Shown piece by piece: positions 50,216-59,267 of a DNA stretch of 64,000 bases. Origin of the DNA: Candidatus Didemnitutus sp. Its GTDB lineage: Bacteria; Verrucomicrobiota; Verrucomicrobiia; Opitutales; Opitutaceae. The notes beneath the pieces were generated by a model. It was not told the DNA's origin, did no database searches, and saw nothing but the letters and a program-made list of their open reading frames with translations. The stretch is from contig JAHCAY010000001.1 in assembly GCA_019634575.1 (NCBI GenBank), positions 1,860,001 through 1,924,000 of the forward strand, in the 5' to 3' direction. The translations under genes and the position numbers were made by a program. The number at the start of each line of letters is the position of its first letter. Within the stretch, counting starts at the first letter, position 1.

Positions 50216-50674
50216 ATGGATACCGAAACCACGCCTTTCACCCCCGACGCGCTCGTGAAGCGCCTCACCGACTCCGGCCTGCGCCCCACTCCGCAGCGCG
50301 AAGTCGTTTTCAAGGTCATCGTCGAAAAACGCGACCACCCGACCGCCGACGAAATCTTCGCCCGCGTGAAGTCGCAGATGCCGACCATCTCGCTCGCCAC
50401 GGTCTACAACTGCCTCGAGACGCTCGTGCAATGCGGCCTCGTGCGCCAAGTGAACTTCGAACGCGCGCCCACGCGCTATTGCCCGAATCTCTGCCAGCAC
50501 GCGCATTTCCGCGACGAGGCGACGGGCGAACTGCACGACATCGACCTGCCCGCCGACGTCATCGCCCGCCTGCACGAACTGCTGCCGACCGGTTTCAACG
50601 CGACGGACATCGAACTGAGCTTCCGCGGCAAGGCCGCTCCGGGCGCTGCCGCTCTCTCCCACGGCGCCAACTGA
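50216..50674 (+). CDS. Fur-family regulator, Irr/PerR-like
   Basis: The 152-residue repressor has the winged-helix N-domain ([40 protein letters not shown]) and a dimer/metal C-domain. The usual zinc-binding CxxC after the HxH motif is replaced: the sequence runs [19 protein letters not shown], as in Irr- and Mur-type members with ETGE or similar. It may respond to haem, peroxide or iron. It starts at ATG 50216; a TTG 21 bp upstream is less likely. It is 64 bp upstream of sufC, making it a candidate controller of Fe-S assembly. Confidence 0.9.
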   Translation: MDTETTPFTPDALVKRLTDSGLRPTPQREVVFKVIVEKRDHPTADEIFARVKSQMPTISLATVYNCLETLVQCGLVRQVNFERAPTRYCPNLCQHAHFRDEATGELHDIDLPADVIARLHELLPTGFNATDIELSFRGKAAPGAAALSHGAN

Positions 50675-50738
50675 CGCCACCGCCCGCACCGCGACTCTCA
50701 ACTCTCATCCCTCCACTCTCAACTTTCCGCCTTCCGCA

Positions 50739-51494
50739 ATGAGCCAACTCGAAATCAAAGACCTCCATATCAGCATCGGCGACAAGCCCATCGTCAAAGG
50801 CCTCAGCCTGACGATCAACCAGGGCGAAGTGCACGCCATCATGGGCCCCAACGGCACCGGCAAAAGCACGCTCTCCAAAGCCATCGCCGGCCACCCCGAC
50901 TACACAATCACGAGCGGTGACGTGCTGATGAACGGTCAGTCGATTCTCTCCATGGAAGTCGACGAACGCGCCCGCGCCGGCCTCTTCCTCGCCTTCCAAT
51001 ACCCAAGCGAAATCCCCGGCGTCTCGATCGCCAACTTCCTCCGCGCCGCCGTCCAGGCCCGCATGGCCGAGGGCGAGGAGCTCGACGCCACCGCCTACTA
51101 CAAGCGCCTCTACTCGAAGATGGACATGCTCAAGATCGACCGGAAGTTCACCTCCCGCTCGGTCAACGAGGGCTTCTCCGGCGGCGAGAAAAAGCGCTGC
51201 GAAATCCTCCAGATGGCGATGCTCGAGCCCAAGTTCTCCGTCATGGACGAGACCGACTCCGGCCTCGACATCGACGCTCTCCGCATCGTCGCCGAAGGCG
51301 TCAACGCCCTCCGCGGTGCCACGCTCGGCGTGCTGCTCATCACGCACTACCAGCGCCTCCTGAACTACATCGTCCCCGACTTCGTCCACGTCATGTATGA
51401 CGGCCGCATCGTGAAGAGCGGCGACAAGTCACTCGCGCTCGAGCTCGAAGCCAAGGGCTACGACTGGGTGAAGAAGGAACTCGTCAAAGCCTGA
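50739..51494 (+). CDS. sufC: Fe-S assembly ATPase SufC
   Basis: The 251-residue ABC-type ATPase of the SufBCD scaffold has Walker [11 protein letters not shown]-loop [12 protein letters not shown], signature [10 protein letters not shown] (the variant typical for SufC), Walker [13 protein letters not shown] and the switch His in [10 protein letters not shown]. It powers conformational change of SufB-SufD during cluster building in the cytoplasm. It is the first gene of a sufCBD-T unit; the spacers hold repeat tracts. Confidence 0.96.
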   Translation: MSQLEIKDLHISIGDKPIVKGLSLTINQGEVHAIMGPNGTGKSTLSKAIAGHPDYTITSGDVLMNGQSILSMEVDERARAGLFLAFQYPSEIPGVSIANFLRAAVQARMAEGEELDATAYYKRLYSKMDMLKIDRKFTSRSVNEGFSGGEKKRCEILQMAMLEPKFSVMDETDSGLDIDALRIVAEGVNALRGATLGVLLITHYQRLLNYIVPDFVHVMYDGRIVKSGDKSLALELEAKGYDWVKKELVKA

Positions 51495-51496
51495 CG

Positions 51497-51593
51497 CCGC
51501 TGCGCGGCGCTCGTTGAAGTGAGAAGTTGAAGCCCACAACCGCCCAACCGTTCACCTCACTTAAACTTAAACTTTCCACCTAAACTTTTTCGC
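51497..51593 (+). repeat. TTGAAG/CTTAAA word tract between sufC and sufB
   Basis: The spacer contains GTTGAAGTGAGAAGTTGAAG and, closer to the sufB ATG, CTCACTTAAACTTAAACTTT and CACCTAAACTTTTT, facing inverted short words that could pair in the mRNA. The second half resembles the TTCAACTT-type tracts elsewhere. Confidence 0.55.
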
Positions 51594-53036
51594 ATGAAAC
51601 CTCCGAGTGAAACCGATGCCGTCGACGCCACCGTCGAGAATCCCGTCGCCGGCATCGACCAATCCGCCGGCAACTTCAGCTACGACGTCAACTACGAGTT
51701 CGACGCCGGCACCGGCCTCACGGAAAACACCGTCCGCTACATCAGCTCGGTGAAGAAGGAAGCCGACTGGCTCCTCGAATTCCGTCTCAAGGCCCTCAAG
51801 ACCTTCCTCGAAAAACCGCTTCCGACCCACTGGGCGACGAAGGATCTCGAGAACATCAATTTCGACAAGATCCGCTATTACCTCGCGCAAGGCCAGAAGC
51901 CGAAGCGCACGTGGGATGAAGTCCCCGACGACATCAAGAAGACCTTCGAGCGCCTCGGCATTCCCGAGCAGGAGCGCAAGTTCCTCGCCGGCGTCGAAGC
52001 GCAATTCGACTCCGAGGCGGCCTACTCGAATATCAAGGAAGCCGTCGCGAAGCAGGGCGTCATCTTCGTCAACTCCACCGAAGGCCTCCGCGAGCACCCC
52101 GAGCTCTTCCGCAAGTGGTTCGGCAAGGTCATCCCGACCGGCGACAACAAATTCTCCGCGCTCAACAGCGCCGTGTTCTCCGGCGGCTCGTTCATCTACG
52201 TGCCGCCGGGCGTGAAGGTCTCGCACCCGCTCCAAGCCTACTTCCGCATCAACGCGGAGAACTTCGGCCAATTCGAGCGCACGCTCATCATCTGCGACGA
52301 GGGTTCCGAAGTCGTCTACATGGAAGGCTGCACCGCGCCGAAGTTCTCCACCTCCACGCTGCACAGCGCGGTCGTCGAGCTCGTCGCGCTCAAGGGCGCC
52401 AAGATCCAATACATCACCGTCCAGAACTGGGCGCCCAACGTCTACAACCTCGTCACCAAGCGCGGCCTCGCGATGGAAGACGCCGAGATCAAGTGGATCG
52501 ACTGCAACATCGGCAGCCGCCTCACGATGAAATACCCCGGCGTCGTCCTGAAGGGCGAGCGCGCCCGCGGCGAAGTCATCTCTATCGCCCTCGCCAACGA
52601 CGGCCAGCACCAGGACACCGGCGCGAAGATGATCCACGCCGCCAACAACACGACCTCTAACGTCATCTCCAAATCCATCTCCGTCGGCCAAGGCCGCGCG
52701 ACCTACCGCGGCCAGGTGCACATCCCGAAAAACCTCAAGGGCTGCAAAAACAACACCGAGTGCGACGCGCTGCTCATCAACACGAACAGCCGCACCGACA
52801 CCTATCCCGCCATCACCGTCCGCGGCGACAAGAACGCCACGCAGCACGAGGCGAGCGTCTCCAAGGTTTCCGAGGACATGATCTTCTACATGCAACAGCG
52901 CGGTCTCACCGAGGCGCAGGCCATGAGCCTCGCCGTGAACGGCTTCATCAACGACCTCGCCCGCCAGTTCCCGATGGAATACTCCGTCGAACTGAAGCGC
53001 CTCATCGACCTCGAAATGGAAGGAAGCGTCGGCTGA
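51594..53036 (+). CDS. sufB: Fe-S scaffold protein SufB
   Basis: The 480-residue core scaffold has the long C-terminal SufB/D beta-helix. Recognisable stretches are [71 protein letters not shown], and [13 protein letters not shown] with the conserved Cys residues used in cluster assembly. It acts with SufC and SufD. Confidence 0.97.
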   Translation: MKPPSETDAVDATVENPVAGIDQSAGNFSYDVNYEFDAGTGLTENTVRYISSVKKEADWLLEFRLKALKTFLEKPLPTHWATKDLENINFDKIRYYLAQGQKPKRTWDEVPDDIKKTFERLGIPEQERKFLAGVEAQFDSEAAYSNIKEAVAKQGVIFVNSTEGLREHPELFRKWFGKVIPTGDNKFSALNSAVFSGGSFIYVPPGVKVSHPLQAYFRINAENFGQFERTLIICDEGSEVVYMEGCTAPKFSTSTLHSAVVELVALKGAKIQYITVQNWAPNVYNLVTKRGLAMEDAEIKWIDCNIGSRLTMKYPGVVLKGERARGEVISIALANDGQHQDTGAKMIHAANNTTSNVISKSISVGQGRATYRGQVHIPKNLKGCKNNTECDALLINTNSRTDTYPAITVRGDKNATQHEASVSKVSEDMIFYMQQRGLTEAQAMSLAVNGFINDLARQFPMEYSVELKRLIDLEMEGSVG

Positions 53037-53041
53037 GCAAT

Positions 53042-53125
53042 TAAACGCAAAGGCGCTAAGCCGCTAAGAACCCAGCTCAAAAACTTCTTCGCGTCTCTTC
53101 GCACCTTCGCCTCTTCGCGTTAAAA
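53042..53125 (+). repeat. CGCAAAG/CTTCGCG word tract between sufB and sufD
   Basis: TTAAACGCAAAGGCGCTAAG then CCGCTAAG faces CTTCTTCGCGTCTCTTCGC, ACCTTCGCC and TCTTCGCGTTAAA. The two parts are roughly complementary and built from 8-10-base words, a long imperfect hairpin in the transcript. Confidence 0.65.
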
Positions 53126-53129
53126 TAAA

Positions 53130-54458
53130 ATGTCCTTTCCCGTTCCCACTTCCGCTTCCGCCGCTGTCGTCGGCTCGTTCACTGAAGCCGCCTTCGCCGC
53201 GCACCTCGCGCGCGTCGCCCACCTGCCCGCGTGGTGGCTCGACCGCAAGAAGGCCGCCTATGCGCGCTTCGCCGCGCTGCCGATGCCCAAGCGCACTGAC
53301 GAGGGCTGGCGCTTCTCCAACTTCGCCGCGCTCACCCTCGACGGCTTTTCGCTGCCCGAGCCCGTCAAGCTTGCCGACGTCCATCACACCGCGATGGGCA
53401 TCACCGGCGCCGGCACGCTCGCCCTCGCCAACCACCGCGTCGTCGTCAGCGAGCCCATCGCCGCCGAGTTCGCGCAGAAAGGCGTGATCTTCGCCTCGCT
53501 GCAGGATGCGCTCCTGAAGCACGGCGAACTCGTCCGCGCCCACCTGCTCACGCAGCCCTCGAAGCTCGGCTCCGAGAAATTCGCCGCGTTGCACGAAGCC
53601 TTCCTCGAAGACGGCGCTTTCGTCTACGTGCCGAAGCACACCGAGGTTGCCGTCCCGTTCGGCGTCTTCCACTACGCCGCCAACGCCGGCACCGCGCTGT
53701 TCCCGCACACGCTCGTCGTCGCCGAGGAGAACGCGAAGGTCACGGTCGCCGACTTTTTCCGCTCGGCGAACGCGGGCGAGCGCCAGTTCATCTGCGGCGG
53801 CAACGACCTCTTCGCCAGCCACGGCGCGCAGATCACCTACGTCGCCATGCAGGACTGGAGCCGCGAAACCCTCGCCCTCCAGTTCAACGCCACCATCGCC
53901 CGGCGCGACGCCCGCGTCCTCTCCCTCAATCTCCACGCCGGTGCGCGTCAGGCGCGGCACGAGAGTTTCTCTCAGTTGCAAGCGCCCGGCGCGCACTCGG
54001 AAATGCTCGCGCTCACCATCGCACACGACACCCAGGAGTTCGACCAGCGCACGCTGCAGATTCATCAGGCACCCAACACCTCCTCGAATCTGCTCTACAA
54101 AAACGCCCTCCTCGACCGCGCGAAGACCATCTTCTCCGGCCTGATCGTCGTCGATCCCGACGCCCAGAAGACCGACGCCTACCAGTCGAACCGCAACCTG
54201 ATGCTCTCCGACGACGCCGAAGCTCACTCGCTCCCCGGTCTCGAGATCCAGGCCAACGACGTCCGCTGCACGCACGGCGCCACGTCCGCCCGCATCCCCG
54301 CCGAGCAGGAGTTCTACCTCCAATCGCGCGGCATCCGGAAGGCGCAGGCCGACGAATTGCTCGTGTTCGGTTTCTTCGAGGAAGTCCTCGGCAAACTCGA
54401 AAACCAGGAACTCCACGACCGCCTCAGCGAAATCATCCGCGCCAAATTCAAGGAATGA
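53130..54458 (+). CDS. sufD: Fe-S assembly protein SufD
   Basis: The 442-residue SufB paralogue partners SufB and SufC. The N-terminal helical part has WWLDRKKAAYARFAALPMPKRTDEGWRF (motif RTDEGWRF), and the beta-helix ends with RNLMLSDDAEAHSLPGLEI, DVRCTHGATSARI and the helical LQSRGIRKAQADELLVFGF. It is separated from sufB by a word-repeat hairpin tract. Confidence 0.96.
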   Translation: MSFPVPTSASAAVVGSFTEAAFAAHLARVAHLPAWWLDRKKAAYARFAALPMPKRTDEGWRFSNFAALTLDGFSLPEPVKLADVHHTAMGITGAGTLALANHRVVVSEPIAAEFAQKGVIFASLQDALLKHGELVRAHLLTQPSKLGSEKFAALHEAFLEDGAFVYVPKHTEVAVPFGVFHYAANAGTALFPHTLVVAEENAKVTVADFFRSANAGERQFICGGNDLFASHGAQITYVAMQDWSRETLALQFNATIARRDARVLSLNLHAGARQARHESFSQLQAPGAHSEMLALTIAHDTQEFDQRTLQIHQAPNTSSNLLYKNALLDRAKTIFSGLIVVDPDAQKTDAYQSNRNLMLSDDAEAHSLPGLEIQANDVRCTHGATSARIPAEQEFYLQSRGIRKAQADELLVFGFFEEVLGKLENQELHDRLSEIIRAKFKE

Positions 54459-54463
54459 GTTTC

Positions 54464-54565
54464 GACACAGAGAAAGACCAGAGAACTACAGAGGACACGG
54501 AGCACCCAAACTCCTCTTTCCCTACTCTGTGACCTCTGTGTCTCCTCTTTCCATCTCTGTGACTA
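54464..54565 (+). repeat. ACAGAG word tract between sufD and sufT
   Basis: ACACAGAGAAAGACCAGAG, ACTACAGAGGACACGGAG face CTCTGTGACCTCTGTGTCTC and CATCTCTGTGAC, giving another imperfect inverted repeat of short direct words. Confidence 0.65.
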
Positions 54566-54575
54566 AATAAGCCAA

Positions 54576-55121
54576 ATGACCAACCGCGAACGCACCCTCT
54601 CCCGCGACGTCGTCGCGCACCAGATCCCGTCCGGCGATAAGCAGACGCTCGCCGCCGGCGAGACCGTCCTCATCCACCAAGTTCTCGGTGGCAGCTACAC
54701 CGTGCAGACCGGCTTCGGCCTCTTCCGCATCAACGGCTCCGACGCCGATGCGCTCGGTGAAGAGGTAAAAGCCTCCAACATCGCCGCCGCCGCCACCGCG
54801 GACGGTGCGCCCGAATCCGAGGCCATCTGGCAGCAACTTCGTCAGGTCTACGACCCCGAGATCCCGGTCAACATCGTCGACCTCGGCCTCATTTACTCGA
54901 TGGAAGTTTCGAAGCAGGACGACGGCGGCCACCGCGTCGACGTCCAGATGACGCTCACCGCGCCTGGCTGCGGCATGGGCCCCGTCATCGCGGAAGACGC
55001 GAAGAGCAAAATCCTCCTCGTCCCCGGCGTCAGCGCCGCCGACGTCCGCATCACTTGGGAGCCACCCTGGAATCAGTCCATGATCTCCGAAGAGGGAAAG
55101 ATGAAGCTCGGCCTCATCTGA
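54576..55121 (+). CDS. sufT: SufT, putative Fe-S assembly/maturation protein
   Basis: This 181-residue protein has an N-terminal SufT-specific domain (DVVAHQIPSGDKQTL, YTVQTGFGLFRI) and a C-terminal DUF59/MIP18-type domain (VYDPEIPVNIVDLGLIYSMEV, then TLTAPGCGMGPVI with the conserved Cys). SufT aids maturation of Fe-S proteins in other bacteria. It closes the operon, with an intrinsic terminator about 50 bp on. No sufS or sufE gene is in this window. Confidence 0.93.
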   Translation: MTNRERTLSRDVVAHQIPSGDKQTLAAGETVLIHQVLGGSYTVQTGFGLFRINGSDADALGEEVKASNIAAAATADGAPESEAIWQQLRQVYDPEIPVNIVDLGLIYSMEVSKQDDGGHRVDVQMTLTAPGCGMGPVIAEDAKSKILLVPGVSAADVRITWEPPWNQSMISEEGKMKLGLI

Positions 55122-55140
55122 GGTTCGGTTCTTCGCTCCT

Positions 55141-55161
55141 GTAGCGGCGGTGTGCCCGCCG
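55141..55161 (+). repeat. GTAG-headed REP element after sufT
   Basis: GTAG followed by CGGCGG, TGTGC, CCGCCG: a short hairpin of the same general type as other REPs in the window but with its own sequence. Confidence 0.6.
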
Positions 55162-55167
55162 AAAGTC

Positions 55168-55196
55168 AGGCCGGTCTAAGACCGGCCTTTTATTTT
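55168..55196 (+). terminator. Terminator of the suf operon
   Basis: AGGCCGGTC, loop TAA, GACCGGCCT, then TTTATTTT. A strong intrinsic terminator. Confidence 0.9.
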
Positions 55197-55247
55197 CTCC
55201 GCGAATCCCGCGTTGCTCAACCTAACCGCGCGTCGCACCGTCGCGGC

Positions 55248-56339
55248 ATGAACGTCGCCGGACGTCCCTTCCGCACCATCTGGCCCGCCGCTGATGGCGT
55301 GAGCGTCGAGATCATCGACCAGACGCAACTGCCGCACGCGTTCGCGATCGCCCGCCTCGCCTCCCTCGAAGACACCGCGCACGCCATCCGCGCCATGCTC
55401 GTGCGCGGCGCGCCGCTCATCGGCGCCACCGCCGCGTGGGGTCTGTGGCTCGCGCTCCGCGCCGACGCCTCCGATGCCGCGCTCGCCCACGCCCACGCCA
55501 CGCTGCTCGCCACGCGTCCCACCGCCGTGAATCTCCGCTGGGCCCTCGACCGCGGACGCGCGCACCTCGCTCCGCTGTCGGCCTCCGCCCGCGCCGACGC
55601 CGCCCGCCGTCTCGCGATCGAAATCTGCGACGAGGACGTCGCGCTCAACCGCGGCATCGCCACCGCCGGCCTCCCGCTCATCCGCACCGTCGCCGCGCGC
55701 AAATCCGCCGGTCAACCGGTCAACATCCTCACGCACTGCAACGCCGGCTGGCTCGCCGCCGTCGACGTCGGTCTCGCCACTGCGCCGATCTACGCCGCGC
55801 ACGACGCCGCCATCCCCGTTCACGTCTGGGTCGACGAAACGCGTCCGCGCAACCAGGGCGCGAGCCTCACTGCGTGGGAACTCCTCCACCACGGCGTGCC
55901 GCACACCGTCATCCCCGACAACGCCGGCGGACATCTTATGCAACATGGCCATGTCGACCTCGTCATCGTCGGCACCGACCGCACCACCGCCACCGGCGAC
56001 GTCTGCAACAAGATCGGCACCTACCTGAAAGCCCTCGCCGCGCACGACAACGGCGTGCCGTTCTACGTCGCCGCGCCCTCGCCGAGCATCGACTGGACGC
56101 TCCGCGACGGTCTCCGCGAAATTCCCATCGAGGAACGCTCCGCGCGCGAGGTCACACACCTCGCCGGCCGCCTGCCCGATGGCTCCGTCGCCACCGTCGC
56201 GCTCACGCCCGACGGCAGTCCCGCCGCCAATCCCGCCTTCGACGTCACGCCCGCCCGCCTCGTCACCGGCCTCATCACCGAGCGCGGCGTCTGCGCGGCC
56301 AGCGCAGCCGGCTTACGCGGTCTGTTTCCCGACCGCTGA
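55248..56339 (+). CDS. mtnA: S-methyl-5-thioribose-1-phosphate isomerase
   Basis: This 363-residue enzyme of the methionine salvage pathway converts 5-methylthioribose 1-phosphate to the ribulose form. The family motifs are [16 protein letters not shown], Cys164 in [29 protein letters not shown] and [20 protein letters not shown] with the catalytic Asp, plus the final [16 protein letters not shown]. No other salvage gene is close by. ATG 55248 gives the usual start ahead of RTIWP. Confidence 0.95.
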   Translation: MNVAGRPFRTIWPAADGVSVEIIDQTQLPHAFAIARLASLEDTAHAIRAMLVRGAPLIGATAAWGLWLALRADASDAALAHAHATLLATRPTAVNLRWALDRGRAHLAPLSASARADAARRLAIEICDEDVALNRGIATAGLPLIRTVAARKSAGQPVNILTHCNAGWLAAVDVGLATAPIYAAHDAAIPVHVWVDETRPRNQGASLTAWELLHHGVPHTVIPDNAGGHLMQHGHVDLVIVGTDRTTATGDVCNKIGTYLKALAAHDNGVPFYVAAPSPSIDWTLRDGLREIPIEERSAREVTHLAGRLPDGSVATVALTPDGSPAANPAFDVTPARLVTGLITERGVCAASAAGLRGLFPDR

Positions 56340-56387
56340 GCGACTCAACTCCCGGACGGCGCACGGCGCGCCGCCCGGAGAGGACCA

Positions 56388-56777
56388 TCAGTGCACGGCC
56401 GCCACCGCCGCCGCGCGGATGAGAGCGATGCGCTCGACCTTGCGTCGCGCGACGCGTGGCGCGACGACGGGCCGCACCGGCTCCTCGGCGACAAACACGA
56501 GGAACGCCCCGCAGTGTTCGCAAAGGTGGAGCTCGTCGCTCGTCGCGGCCTGGCGGATCCAGGCGGCGAGTTTCAAGTGGCATCCGCCGCAGATGCCGCG
56601 ACGGACTTCGGCGAACGGCTTCGTGCCGTTCACGACGAGCCGGTTGTAGTGCGCCAGCACCGGCGGCGGCAGCGCCGCGCGCAATTCGGCCGCGCGAGCC
56701 TCGCGTTCCGGCGACAGATCGCCGGCCGCGGTTTCGAGGGAGCGAAGCTCCTGGAGAAGAGGGAGGGAAGCATTCAT
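56388..56777 (-). CDS. C4 zinc-ribbon protein (zf-RING_7/DUF164-like)
   Basis: The 129-residue protein has a helical N-terminus (LPLLQELRSLETAAG) and a C-terminal zinc ribbon GICGGCHLKL...LHLCEHCGAFL, with two CxxC pairs. The full-length family also has a long coiled coil; here it is shortened. The C-terminus is basic. Relatives bind nucleic acid or act as scaffold proteins, with no agreed role. A terminator just upstream separates it from the small gene at 56832. Confidence 0.8.
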   Translation of the reverse strand: MNASLPLLQELRSLETAAGDLSPEREARAAELRAALPPPVLAHYNRLVVNGTKPFAEVRRGICGGCHLKLAAWIRQAATSDELHLCEHCGAFLVFVAEEPVRPVVAPRVARRKVERIALIRAAAVAAVH

Positions 56778-56790
56778 GGGAGGGAAAAAG

Positions 56791-56817
56791 AAAAGGCGGC
56801 CCGGCATGCGGGCCGCC
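56791..56817 (-). terminator. Terminator of the small Ala/Pro gene
   Basis: GGCGGCCCG, loop of five, CGGGCCGCC; on the minus strand it runs into CTTTTCTTTTT. It lies between the gene ending at 56832 and the start of the zinc-ribbon gene at 56777. Confidence 0.85.
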
Positions 56818-56831
56818 GGCGCGGGATCGGT

Positions 56832-57044
56832 TCAGAGGACGGGCGTGCGTTTGGTGGCGCGTTGTTTCTTGGCGGGACGCTGCACCGGTTTCGGCGCGGA
56901 AAAGGCGACCGGAGCGGCCGGCGCAGGAGCGGGAACCGGAGCGGCCGCCGCGATCGGCGTCACGGCGACGACGACTGGCGCGTTGGTCGGCTGAGCAACG
57001 ACGGGCGCATTGGCACCCGCGGTGGGAGTGAGTTCGGAATTCAT
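56832..57044 (-). CDS. Small Ala/Pro/Val-rich protein
   Basis: The 70-residue product is made of Ala, Pro and Val (about two thirds) with a very basic C-terminus (KKQRATKRTPVL). It resembles disordered tail-like sequences such as those of small DNA-associated proteins; I recognise no family. A dedicated strong terminator follows immediately, which supports it being an expressed gene. The next gene upstream, a sigma-54 activator, is over 200 bp away. Confidence 0.55.
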   Translation of the reverse strand: MNSELTPTAGANAPVVAQPTNAPVVVAVTPIAAAAPVPAPAPAAPVAFSAPKPVQRPAKKQRATKRTPVL

Positions 57045-57246
57045 GGGAAGCTTTCGGTTGGCGTGCCCGACGCGGGCACGACTCCTCCTTCGCAATGCCC
57101 GTGCCGCCTCGTTGCGGCCGCGCGTTAGCGGGCGCACGCGAACCACTTGCCGCGCGAATCGCCCGCCGCTCCCGCCGCGCCTGGGCGTTTTCCCCGCCGC
57201 CGCGCGGCGCAATCCTTGCACCTCGCCGCCGCGCGCGGTGCAAATT

Positions 57247-58248
57247 TCAGACCGCCTTCGGCCCGAGCAGTCCGTAGCGCTTCAACTTGTATTGCAGCGC
57301 GCGCCGACTGATGCCGAGCAACCGCGCCGCCTCTGCGCGGTTCGCCGTGGCGTGCTTGATCGTCTGCGCGATGAGCAGTTTTTCCGCCTCCTCGATCGTC
57401 ATGCCGGCGCGGATTTCCACGCTGGCACCCGCGTTCTCCTGCGCGCGGATTTCGTCGGGCAACTCGTCGACGCCGATCACCGGACCGCTCGAGGTCACCA
57501 CGATGCGCTCGGCGACGTTGCGCAGCTGTCGGATGTTGCCCGGCCACGGGAAACGCTGGCACAGCCGCATCGCCTCCGGCGCGAGCCGCTTCGCACGCCG
57601 CCGGTGTTTCGCGCAGAAGCGCACCACGAACGCCTCGATCAACAGCGGAATGTCCTCCGCACGCTCGCGCAGCGCCGGCACCGCGATCGGAATCACGTGC
57701 AGCCGATAATAGAGATCCTCGCGAAATTTTCCCGCCGCCACCGCCTCGAGCAGACTCTTGTTCGTCGCCGCCACCACGCGCACGTCGACACGCACCAGCT
57801 CCGTGCCGCCGACCATGCGAAACGCTCCGTCCTCGAGCACGCGCAGCAGGTCGCCCTGCCCTTTCGGCGACAGGTCGCCGATCTCGTCGAGGAAAAGCGT
57901 GCCGCCGTCCGCGAGCTGGAAGCGCCCGAGCTTGTCCGCCCGCGCGTCGGTGAACGCGCCTTTGCGATAACCGAACAACTCCGCCTCGACCAGCTGCTCG
58001 GGCAACGCCGCGCAGTTGACGAAGATGAAGGGCCGCGCCGCGCGCACACTGCGTTCGTGAATGAGCCGCGCCACGAGCTCCTTGCCCGTGCCGCTCTCGC
58101 CCTCGATCAGCACCGTCACGTCGCTCCGCGCGATCTCCTCCGCCGCGCGCCGCAAGCGGCGCATCACTTCGCTCTCGCCGATGAGCTGCCCGCCCGCGGC
58201 GCCCGTCTCCGGCGCCGTCACGCTCGCCCCATCGATTTCCTCGGCCAT
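57247..58248 (-). CDS. Sigma-54-dependent activator without receiver domain
   Basis: This 333-residue NtrC-family activator has an AAA+ domain (Walker A GESGTGKE 50-57, Walker B LFLDEIGDL, arginine-finger region LYYRLHVIPI) and a Fis-type helix-turn-helix (RAEAARLLGISRRALQYKLKRYG). The loop that touches sigma-54 reads GAFTDA (97-102) in place of GAFTGA, a known natural variant. No sensor or receiver domain precedes the AAA+ domain, so control may depend on abundance or a partner protein. Its targets are unknown; I found no convincing -24/-12 promoter in the window. Confidence 0.92.
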   Translation of the reverse strand: MAEEIDGASVTAPETGAAGGQLIGESEVMRRLRRAAEEIARSDVTVLIEGESGTGKELVARLIHERSVRAARPFIFVNCAALPEQLVEAELFGYRKGAFTDARADKLGRFQLADGGTLFLDEIGDLSPKGQGDLLRVLEDGAFRMVGGTELVRVDVRVVAATNKSLLEAVAAGKFREDLYYRLHVIPIAVPALRERAEDIPLLIEAFVVRFCAKHRRRAKRLAPEAMRLCQRFPWPGNIRQLRNVAERIVVTSSGPVIGVDELPDEIRAQENAGASVEIRAGMTIEEAEKLLIAQTIKHATANRAEAARLLGISRRALQYKLKRYGLLGPKAV

Positions 58249-58527
58249 GACTCGCGAATGCGCGCGCGCAGGAATTTCCGCAAGCCCGCCGCGTGTCCAG
58301 CGCGGCGCCGATCGCGCGCCATGCGCGCGGCGCCCTTTTTTGCCCGGTGAGCCGCACTCATCGCCGGCATGAGCAACGCTCCAAAGCCGCCTCCGCCGGA
58401 CACTAACGCCGGAACTTCGCAGGCCGCGCCGCGAGAATCCCGGCCCGGCAAGAATTGCACCAAACCTCATCCGGTCGGCGAGCGCGGCTTATTCCCGCCG
58501 CGACCGCGCCGCCCGGCGCCGCGAGAA

Positions 58528-59064
58528 TTACTTCGCCGCGACCACGATTTGCCAATCGTCGGGCACTTCCTGGCCGTTGGCTTTCGCCACCGCGCGGAGG
58601 AAAAACTGGCCCTTCAACGTCTCGGGGAACGCCGCCGTCAGCATCTGGGCCAGTCCGGCGTCCTCCTTGCGGACGACGAAGTAGAGCGCGAATTTGGCCT
58701 TCGCGCCGGTCTGCGTCGCTTTGATGATTTCGAAATCCGACGAGACCATCGCGCGCGGGACGCCGTTGCCGACGATCAGGCCCACATCGCAGCTGCCGGT
58801 GGCGAGGCCGAACGCGGCGCGATCAGAGTCCAGCGCCTGCGGCTTCACCGGGACCGGCTCCTTGCAGCGCTGGCCGAGCTCGAACGCCAGCGCCTCCGCG
58901 AACGCGGTGTGGAGCGCGTCGTGGCCGGCGGCCTTGCGCTCCGCATCGACGATGACCAGACGCAGCGCGCGGCTGGATTCGACGCGCAATTGATTTTTAT
59001 CGGCCGCGAACGCCGTGACGGCGCACGCCAAGGCCAGCAAGCCGGCAAGGTGCTTCGTGGACAT
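58528..59064 (-). CDS. Periplasmic binding-protein-like secreted protein
   Basis: The 178-residue protein has a signal peptide (LLALACAVTAFA) and a single type-2 periplasmic binding-like domain: FAEALAFELGQRCK, LATGSCDVGLIVGNG, and ALYFVVRKEDAGLAQMLTAAF are typical segments. No transporter genes are adjacent, so it could be an orphan receptor or enzyme-associated protein. ATG 59064 was preferred to a TTG six bases upstream. Confidence 0.72.
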   Translation of the reverse strand: MSTKHLAGLLALACAVTAFAADKNQLRVESSRALRLVIVDAERKAAGHDALHTAFAEALAFELGQRCKEPVPVKPQALDSDRAAFGLATGSCDVGLIVGNGVPRAMVSSDFEIIKATQTGAKAKFALYFVVRKEDAGLAQMLTAAFPETLKGQFFLRAVAKANGQEVPDDWQIVVAAK

Positions 59065-59267
59065 AGACAACGGGGGTTAAAACTAAGACTGCGACGGTGC
59101 ACATCGGCACAATCGCGCCGCGCTTGAGCGCCGCCGCGCGTGGCCGTCCGGCGCGGTGATTTTCAGCGCGAAAGGGCCACCGAATTCGTGAGGTTCATTC
59201 CCTCCCACCTCCGGCTAGGACGCGCGCCCTTGAGTTCGCGCGCGACGCGCACTGACTCCCGGCCGAC

